Below, one piece after another: positions 6,197-10,345 of a stretch of 10,345 nt of DNA. Under the pieces are notes generated by a model. The model was not told the DNA's origin. It worked only from the letters and a program-made list of their open reading frames with translations, and made no database searches. This DNA comes from an uncultured Lachnospiraceae bacterium (GTDB lineage Bacteria > Bacillota > Clostridia > Lachnospirales > Lachnospiraceae). The stretch's first letter is position 1. Each line of letters starts with the position of its first letter. Position numbers and translations under genes: made by a program. Where the stretch lies: NCBI GenBank assembly GCA_902783095.1, contig CACZPX010000011.1:1-10345 (forward strand), in the 5' to 3' direction.

Positions 6197-7378
6197 AGGC
6201 GTCTTGATGCTCGCCGCGTAGGCGGAGTTGCACAGGCCCAGCACCGCGGAGAGGATGAACAGCGTCTCGATGCCGAGCGCCTGCCATACCCAGCCGCCGA
6301 ACAGGGCGATGAAGACCGTGATCAGATGGTTCACGGAGATGCCGGTGGAGATGGTGGCGCGCACCTCGTCCGCGGAATCGGCCAGATCCTGCACGTACAC
6401 GTTGGAGGCCATGGAGGCCATGGAGATGACGGAGTCCAGCACGTAGTTGACGCAGCAGACGATAAAGGCGACGTTCATGGGGAAGAGGTGGTGCGCAAAG
6501 CCGTAGAAAAAGCAGACGATCACCAGGATCAGCGTGTCCGCGACCATCACCTTTTTATAGCCGACGCGGTCGATGAGCTTGCCCACGGAGGGCGCCAGGA
6601 CAAAGCTGGCGATAGAGGTGACGGCGTACAGCAGGCTGATCACGGAAGCGCCGGCCCCGTAAAAGCGGATCAGCACATAGGGGCCGAAGGTGAAGAACAC
6701 CTGCTTGCGCGCCCCGTAAAAGACCTCCAGCATATAGTATTTGATATATTTTTTGTGGAAATAAAAGCGGCGTTTGCTCTCGTCCGAGCGGGCGTCGCTT
6801 CCTTTGAGCCGGAAAGAGGCGGCGGTGCCAAACGCCACCAGCGCCGCGGCGACCCAGAAGAAGGAAATAAATGCCGCTTGCCCGGACACAAAGACAAAGG
6901 CCACGATGATCACGGCGTAGCCGGCCAGCGTGCCGATGTGGTACCAGCCGTTCTGCAGGCCCAGCGCGCGTCCGCCAAAGCCGGGCTTTGCGTATTCCAG
7001 CGACAGGGTGTTCTTCATGCCGGCCTGGATGTGCTCGCCCAGGGAGAAGACCATGATGGCCAGCGTGACCAGGACCTTGGTGGGAGAGACGATCGCGTGC
7101 AGGCCCATGCCCACCAGCATCAGAACGGCGCCCAGCTTGTAGATGTTTTCCGCGGAAAGCATGTAGAGGGCTGCCAGGACGAAGACCAGCAGAAGGCCGG
7201 GGATCTCGCGGAAGAATTCCGCAAAGCCGCGGTCCAGCTCGCCCATGCCCACGATCTCCGACAGGTAGTTGTCCAGCACGCCCTTGTAGATGCCGTAGCC
7301 CAGGCCCATGATCAGCAGGGAGATAAAAAAGGCCTTGTAGCCGGAGTCCTCGCGGAAGACTTCTTTGAATTTTGTCAT
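6188..7378 (-). CDS. Major facilitator superfamily (MFS) transporter
   Basis: A 396-residue integral membrane protein with about 11-12 hydrophobic helices in two halves, joined by a cytoplasmic loop rich in charges (RLKGSDARSDESKRRFYFHKK). The second half has GKLIDRVGYKK, the MFS motif-A signature after its second helix, and the first half has GFGGRALGLQNGWYHIGTLAGY, resembling the usual helix-5 region. MFS proteins are secondary carriers; nothing here fixes the substrate, and sugar, drug or peptide export/import all remain possible. Start ATG 7378-7376 follows GGAAGGA with nine bases between. A perfect 9-bp hairpin lies immediately before that ribosome binding site. A small 9-bp tandem duplication near 6409-6430 encodes S-M-A-S-M-A-S. 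The gene converges on the sua5 operon and probably has its own transcript. Confidence 0.9.
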   Translation of the reverse strand: MTKFKEVFREDSGYKAFFISLLIMGLGYGIYKGVLDNYLSEIVGMGELDRGFAEFFREIPGLLLVFVLAALYMLSAENIYKLGAVLMLVGMGLHAIVSPTKVLVTLAIMVFSLGEHIQAGMKNTLSLEYAKPGFGGRALGLQNGWYHIGTLAGYAVIIVAFVFVSGQAAFISFFWVAAALVAFGTAASFRLKGSDARSDESKRRFYFHKKYIKYYMLEVFYGARKQVFFTFGPYVLIRFYGAGASVISLLYAVTSIASFVLAPSVGKLIDRVGYKKVMVADTLILVIVCFFYGFAHHLFPMNVAFIVCCVNYVLDSVISMASMASNVYVQDLADSADEVRATISTGISVNHLITVFIALFGGWVWQALGIETLFILSAVLGLCNSAYAASIKTPKK

Positions 7379-7394
7379 GGCGGTCCGTCCTTCC

Positions 7395-7423
7395 GGGCTC
7401 TGAAAATGTTGCCGTCAGAGCCC
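7395..7423 (-). promoter_or_regulatory. Perfect 9-bp hairpin in the MFS gene leader
   Basis: GGGCTCTGA and TCAGAGCCC form a perfect inverted repeat around an 11-base loop. In the minus-strand mRNA the hairpin ends directly against the GGAAGGA ribosome binding site of the MFS gene, 16 bases before the ATG. It could be a leader hairpin influencing translation, or a DNA operator for a dimeric regulator. No T run follows, so it is not a terminator. Confidence 0.5.
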
Positions 7424-7480
7424 TCCAAAACTGTACCTTACAATGAAAGCGGGGAAATGTCCATCGGGAATTTGCGGAAA

Positions 7481-7692
7481 CGGGCAAAGGCAGGCAAGAG
7501 AGGGGAGGAGCGGGGGAGGGGCAGAAAAAAATCCGTGCAGAGCAGGCGGAAAAGGGCGAATGGTACGGAATTCAGAGGAGAATCGCCGGGTCGAAGAGAA
7601 TGGATTCCGTTTAAAGGAGGGAGAAAAGGGCGATCAGTACGGAATTCATGGAGTTGGAAGCGGACAAAGGCAGGCAAGAGAGGGGGAGGAGC
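7481..7692. repeat. Direct repeat pair, about 30 bp, 180 bp apart
   Basis: Copy 1 (7481-7511) and copy 2 (7661-7692) share the uninterrupted core CAAAGGCAGGCAAGAGAGG and then GGAGGAGC. They differ by one base near the start (GGGC versus GGAC) and one extra G in copy 2. The equivalent positions are exactly 180 bp apart. The copies bracket the second repeat family. Confidence 0.85.
7550..7648. repeat. Second direct repeat pair, about 25 bp, 74 bp apart
   Basis: AAAAGGGCGA, four variable bases, then TACGGAATTCA occurs at 7550-7574 and again at 7624-7648. ATTCCGT at 7604-7610 lies between them and is complementary to ACGGAAT of either copy (7565-7571 or 7639-7645), so two mutually exclusive 7-bp stems are possible. 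Confidence 0.75.
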
Positions 7693-7702
7693 AGTCCCGT
7701 CC

Positions 7703-7890
7703 GGCGCCGCACTCCGTAAAGGCATACGGCCGCTTCGCGCTGCGCACTCCCGCGGCCGCAGGCCGCATTCGCAATCCGCGCATTTGCTGCGCAAATGGCT
7801 TCTTGCTCATTTGGCCCGGCCCGTCCGATAGCCGTGCCTTCGCCCGTATGCCTGCGGCGCACGGCTTCGGCACGGCTGCCGTACGGCGCC
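7703..7890. repeat. Nested GC palindrome block upstream of murA
   Basis: Complementary arms seen by eye: GGCGCCG 7703-7709 with CGGCGCC 7884-7890; AGGCATACGG 7720-7729 with CCGTATGCCT 7844-7853; hairpin GCGGCC-GCA-GGCCGC 7752-7766; hairpin CATTTGC-TGC-GCAAATG 7781-7797; GCCGTGCC 7831-7838 with GGCACGGC 7869-7876, or in part with GCACGGC 7859-7865; and the self-complementary GCCGTACGGC 7878-7887. The first four can form one nested fold. The GCCGTGCC pairing would cross the 10-bp helix, so it is an alternative or a pseudoknot. The block may be a dispersed extragenic palindrome or a structured RNA; I cannot decide. Confidence 0.65.
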
Positions 7891-7911
7891 TTTGCGAAAT
7901 ATTACAAAATC

Positions 7912-7940
7912 TTTACAAGAGAAAAAAGATGTGGTATGAT
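7912..7940 (+). promoter_or_regulatory. murA: Extended -10 sigma-A-type promoter of murA
   Basis: TTTACA (7912-7917), 17-bp spacer, TATGAT (7935-7940), preceded by the TGN extension (TGG 7932-7934). Start is expected near 7947, giving a leader of about 90 bases before murA. The surrounding DNA changes abruptly to AT-rich here, as expected of a strong promoter. Confidence 0.8.
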
Positions 7941-8021
7941 ACACGGGATTTATATTGCCGATATTGTTTCGGTACGGAAGCGGCTGCGGCCAAGGGGGGT
8001 ATGACGGCTGTTTCCCGAATG

Positions 8022-8027
8022 AAGGAG
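8022..8027 (+). promoter_or_regulatory. murA: Ribosome binding site of murA
   Basis: AAGGAG eight bases before ATG 8036. It fixes the start of murA; the frame stays open upstream to 7955, but those residues are not MurA-like. Confidence 0.9.
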
Positions 8028-8035
8028 AGTATTCG

Positions 8036-9325
8036 ATGCAGTATATCATGAAGGGCGGAACCCCGCTCGCGGGAGATGTGATCATCAGCGGCGCAAAGAA
8101 CGCGGCGCTTGGCATCCTGGCGGCGGCGATCATGACGGACGAGTCCGTGATCATCGAAAATCTGCCGAATGTAAGAGATATCAACGTGATCCTCAACGCC
8201 ATGAAAGAGATCGGCGTAGTGGTGGAGATGATCGGCGACCATAAGGTGAAGATCAACGGCGCGAACATCCATAAGGTCGTGGTGGACAACGCCCACATCA
8301 AGAAGATCCGCGCGGGCTACTATCTGCTGGGCGCGCTGGCGGGCAAGTACCGCCACGCGGAAGTGGCGCTGCCCGGCGGCTGCAACATCGGAAGCCGCCC
8401 CATAGACCAGCACTTGAAGGGGTTCCAGACCCTGGGCATGGACACCGTCGTGGAGCACGGCCTGGTAAAGGTGGACGCAAAGCGCCTGGTGGGCGGTCAC
8501 GTATACCTGGATATGGTATCCGTTGGCGCGACCATCAACGTGATGCTGGCCGCCGTTCTGGCCAAGGGCAGCACCACCATTGAGAACGCGGCCAAGGAAC
8601 CGCACGTGGTGGACGTGGCCAACATGCTGAACACCATGGGCGCCAACGTGCGCGGCGCGGGCACGGACACCATCCGCATCCGCGGCGTGGAGCGTCTGCA
8701 CGGCACGGACTATTCCATCATCCCGGACCAGATCGAGGCGGGCACGTTCATGTTCGCGGCGGCGGTGACGCACGGCGACGTGACGGTCCACAACATCATC
8801 CCGCAGCACATGGACGCCATCACGGCCAAGCTGCGCGAGATGGGCTGCGAGATCTCCGAGTTTGACGAATCCATCCGCGTGGTGGGCAAGAGCCAGTTAA
8901 AGAGCTGCAACGTGAAGACGCTGCCGTATCCGGGCTTTCCCACGGACATGCAGCCGCAGATCTGCGTGGCGCTGTCGCTGGCAGCGGGCCGCGGCGTGGT
9001 GACGGAGAGCATTTTTGAGAGCCGCTTTAAATACGTAGACGAACTGACCAAGATGGGTGCCCACGTAAAGGTGGAGAGCAACGTGGCGGTGATAGACGGC
9101 GTGAGACGCCTGACCGGCGCGGAGCTGAACGCTCCGGACCTGCGGGCCGGCGCGGCGCTGGTGCTGGCGGGCCTGTGCGCGGAGGGCATCACGACGGTCA
9201 ACGACATAGAGTATATCATGCGCGGATATGAGGATTTCGACCGCAAGCTGCGCGAACTGGGCGCGGTGATCGAGCTCGTGGACGACGAGGCAGAGGCGAA
9301 GAAGTTCCGGTTCAGGGTCGGCTGA
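8036..9325 (+). CDS. murA: UDP-N-acetylglucosamine 1-carboxyvinyltransferase
   Basis: It transfers enolpyruvate from phosphoenolpyruvate to UDP-GlcNAc, the first committed step of peptidoglycan synthesis in the cytosol and the target of fosfomycin. The 429 residues match the family length, with two EPSP-synthase-like domains. Seen here: SGAKNAALGILAAA (18-31) with the conserved Lys21; the catalytic loop LPGGCNIGSRPIDQHLKGF (112-130) with Cys116 (Cys115 in E. coli), the residue alkylated by fosfomycin, and Arg121; then FPTDMQPQ with the catalytic Asp. Because the Cys is present, the enzyme should be fosfomycin-sensitive in principle. Firmicutes often have two paralogues (MurAA, MurAB/MurZ); which one this is cannot be told here. 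It has its own promoter and a probable terminator, so it is largely monocistronic, divergent from the MFS gene. Confidence 0.96.
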   Translation: MQYIMKGGTPLAGDVIISGAKNAALGILAAAIMTDESVIIENLPNVRDINVILNAMKEIGVVVEMIGDHKVKINGANIHKVVVDNAHIKKIRAGYYLLGALAGKYRHAEVALPGGCNIGSRPIDQHLKGFQTLGMDTVVEHGLVKVDAKRLVGGHVYLDMVSVGATINVMLAAVLAKGSTTIENAAKEPHVVDVANMLNTMGANVRGAGTDTIRIRGVERLHGTDYSIIPDQIEAGTFMFAAAVTHGDVTVHNIIPQHMDAITAKLREMGCEISEFDESIRVVGKSQLKSCNVKTLPYPGFPTDMQPQICVALSLAAGRGVVTESIFESRFKYVDELTKMGAHVKVESNVAVIDGVRRLTGAELNAPDLRAGAALVLAGLCAEGITTVNDIEYIMRGYEDFDRKLRELGAVIELVDDEAEAKKFRFRVG

Positions 9326-9344
9326 CAGCCGGAGTCCGGTCGTG

Positions 9345-9390
9345 AGGGGTGTGTCCTTGCAGCAGTGAGGGGGCACCCTTTACCCTTTTA
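9345..9390 (+). terminator. Probable weak terminator after murA
   Basis: AGGGGTGT (9345-9352) pairs with GCACCCTT (9373-9380) allowing G-T pairs. After one mismatch the stem continues TCC/GGG (9354-9356 with 9369-9371), enclosing a 12-base loop. TTTACCCTTTT follows. The interrupted T run makes termination partial at best, so readthrough into gdpP is possible. A TTGCAG...TACCCT promoter-like pair (9357-9386) overlaps it but is poor. Confidence 0.4.
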
Positions 9391-9421
9391 AAAGAGCCGC
9401 GGGCGGGTGGCCGCACCGCGC

Positions 9422-9426
9422 GGAGG
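9422..9426 (+). promoter_or_regulatory. gdpP: Ribosome binding site of gdpP
   Basis: GGAGG five bases before ATG 9432. Another ATG at 9428, in a different frame, is too close to the site to be used efficiently and opens only a short non-homologous frame. Confidence 0.75.
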
Positions 9427-9431
9427 AATGC

Positions 9432-10345
9432 ATGGAAGACAACAAGAAGATCAGATCACATATCAGGGTGCTGCTCTACAGCCCGCTGATCGTGCTGGCG
9501 ATCATTGGGGTTTTTCTGATCGTGGCACTGCTTCTGGACGAGGGAGCGGCCAAGTATCTGGCCATTCTGTTTGCCGTGGCGCTGGTGTTTTGCGTGGGCT
9601 GGATCCTGCTGATGCGGGGACGCGCCTTTGACCGGCTGATCGCCTATTCCCGGGCGGTCTCCCAGGACGTGGTGCTGCAGGCGGAGAATCTGCCGTTCCC
9701 CTTTGTGATCACGGACAGGGAAGACCGCATCGTCTGGTGCAACCGCGCCTTTTTCGCGATGGCGGGGCGCAGCCGCGGGCTGATGAGCGAGCTTTTGCCG
9801 GAGCTTACGGCAGCGCAGCAGGGCGGCGCCAAAGTCTTTGCGCACAACAGCCGGATGTACGAGATCGGCAGTTCCGGCTTTACGGCGGACGAGGAGCTGA
9901 CGGCGCGCTATTTCATTGACGACACGGACCGGATCCTGGCCGTGCAGCGGGCGGAGGAGCGCCTGCCCGTGCGCGCCGAGATCTACATCGACAACTACGA
10001 CGAGGTGATGGCAAGCGTGGAGCAGGTGCGCCAGTCGCTGCTGGCGGCCATCATCGAGCGGCGCCTCACCAAGTATTTCGGTCAGTACGACGGCATCTTG
10101 AACAAGCTGGAAAAGGACAAGTACGTGGCGGTGATGAACACCAAAGCGCTGCGTGAGATCGAAAAGACGCACTTTTCCATTCTGGAGGACATCAAGGGCG
10201 TGAGCATCGGCAACGCCATCGCGCCCACGCTGTCCATCGGCATCGGCCTAAACGGCGAGACCTTAAACGAGGACGCCGGTCTGTGCCGCATGGCCATGGA
10301 CCTTTGCCTGGGCCGCGGCGGCGACCAGGCCATCATCCGCACGGC
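9432..10345 (+). CDS. gdpP: GdpP-type cyclic-di-AMP phosphodiesterase, N-terminal part (3' end outside window)
   Basis: The frame runs off the window, leaving 304 residues. Order matches GdpP/YybT: two membrane helices (about 13-36 and 41-61), a PAS-like domain (about 78-170, with LPFPFVITDREDRIVWCNRAF at its start), then a modified GGDEF domain (about 180 on), beginning AEIYIDNYDEVMASV and containing GRGGDQ (294-299) where diguanylate cyclases have G-G-D-E-F. GdpP normally continues into a DHH/DHHA1 phosphodiesterase module that hydrolyses c-di-AMP to pApA, affecting cell-wall and potassium homeostasis; that module is beyond the window and is not seen. The degenerate GGDEF is normal for the family, which has weak ATPase rather than cyclase activity. 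In many Firmicutes rplI and dnaB follow. The start is set by GGAGG. Confidence 0.92.
   Translation, partial: MEDNKKIRSHIRVLLYSPLIVLAIIGVFLIVALLLDEGAAKYLAILFAVALVFCVGWILLMRGRAFDRLIAYSRAVSQDVVLQAENLPFPFVITDREDRIVWCNRAFFAMAGRSRGLMSELLPELTAAQQGGAKVFAHNSRMYEIGSSGFTADEELTARYFIDDTDRILAVQRAEERLPVRAEIYIDNYDEVMASVEQVRQSLLAAIIERRLTKYFGQYDGILNKLEKDKYVAVMNTKALREIEKTHFSILEDIKGVSIGNAIAPTLSIGIGLNGETLNEDAGLCRMAMDLCLGRGGDQAIIRT

Larger units (their letters stand above)
7379..8035. other. Gene-free intergenic region between MFS transporter and murA
   Basis: This 657-bp stretch separates two divergent genes. From the MFS side it holds a leader hairpin (7395-7423), purine-rich DNA with two direct-repeat families (7481-7692; for example 44 of 50 bases from 7481 to 7530 are purines and none is T), a GC palindrome block (7703-7890), the murA promoter (7912-7940) and a leader of about 90 bases. 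Reading frames exist on both strands, but none has a ribosome binding site with a start, a recognisable domain or normal composition; they translate to Arg/Gly-rich or Pro/Leu-rich low-complexity strings. I see no tRNA, riboswitch or classical structured RNA that I can name. A clear promoter for the MFS gene is not visible either. Confidence 0.7.

Noticed and set aside
6401..6432. Tandem GGAGGCCAT duplication as a regulatory repeat
   Set aside because: It is in frame inside the MFS gene and encodes S-M-A-S-M-A-S in a helix; two short copies are not evidence of a site.
7613..7650. Small gene after the AAAGGAGG at 7613-7620
   Set aside because: The nearest ATG is 27 bases away, too far, and gives only 23 codons. 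The Shine-Dalgarno-like string is expected by chance in purine-rich DNA.
7438..7794. 118-codon minus-strand frame with repeated L-L-P-A-F-x-R-F
   Set aside because: The amino-acid repetition only reflects the DNA direct repeats. There is no ribosome binding site, the composition is low-complexity, and the plus strand gives equally long frames over the same DNA.
6326..7831. A 501-codon plus-strand open frame antisense to the MFS gene
   Set aside because: Its sequence is rich in His, Asp, Gly and Val in the pattern expected of the antisense frame of hydrophobic GC-rich codons. It has no ribosome binding site or domain, and the minus-strand frame is a clear MFS transporter.
7955..8035. Upstream extension of murA from a TTG at 7955
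   Set aside because: The extra 27 residues are not MurA-like, and AAGGAG with an 8-base gap precedes the ATG at 8036.
7443..8051. 202-codon plus-strand frame through the intergenic region
   Set aside because: It is Arg/Gly-rich, crosses the murA promoter and overlaps the murA start, with no start signal or domain.
9357..9386. Promoter for gdpP (TTGCAG, 18 bp, TACCCT)
   Set aside because: The -10 is poor, and the sequence overlaps a hairpin that better explains it as a terminator.

Overview
The window looks like a chromosomal segment of a GC-rich, gut-type Firmicute, most likely Lachnospiraceae. The basis is the gene order and protein style: a sua5-(ywlE)-rpiB run as in Bacillus/Clostridia, a ComEB-type dCMP deaminase, a Firmicute-style MurA and a GdpP-type protein. 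Shine-Dalgarno sites are strong and sigma-A-like promoters are recognisable. The taxon is inferred from style, not from a search. Housekeeping genes dominate; I see no phage, transposon, CRISPR or tRNA/rRNA gene.

Layout. (1) 2-256 (+): C-terminal end of a TPR protein, overlapping tail-to-tail by 8 bp with a small XRE-family regulator (249-578, -). (2) 579-650: divergent control region with a clear TTGAAT-N17-TATACT promoter that would start sua5 transcription at, or within a few bases of, its ATG. (3) 651-6142 (+): a tight run of sua5, a YwlE-type phosphatase-like protein, rpiB, dCMP deaminase, a large anchored extracytoplasmic protein and a small membrane protein. Gaps are 1-bp overlaps up to 24 bp, so this is probably one operon, closed by a hairpin at 6154-6196. 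(4) 6188-7378 (-): an MFS transporter converging on that hairpin. (5) 7379-8035: a 657-bp gene-free region with a perfect 9-bp hairpin in the MFS leader, two families of direct repeats in purine-rich DNA, a dense GC palindrome block, and an extended -10 promoter for murA. (6) 8036-9325 (+): murA. (7) 9432-end (+): 5' part of gdpP.

Functionally the operon combines tRNA t6A modification (Sua5), pentose phosphate metabolism (RpiB) and pyrimidine deoxynucleotide supply (dCMP deaminase) with two proteins whose enzyme-like folds appear to have lost their catalytic residues. The YwlE-slot protein has Asp instead of the nucleophilic Cys and Cys instead of the phosphate-binding Arg. The large protein ends in what looks like a C39-peptidase-like domain without the catalytic Cys or His. 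MurA and GdpP act on cell-wall synthesis and c-di-AMP turnover. The points most worth following are the inactive-looking phosphatase in the ywlE position, the predicted leaderless sua5 mRNA, and the repeat-rich, highly foldable region upstream of murA.
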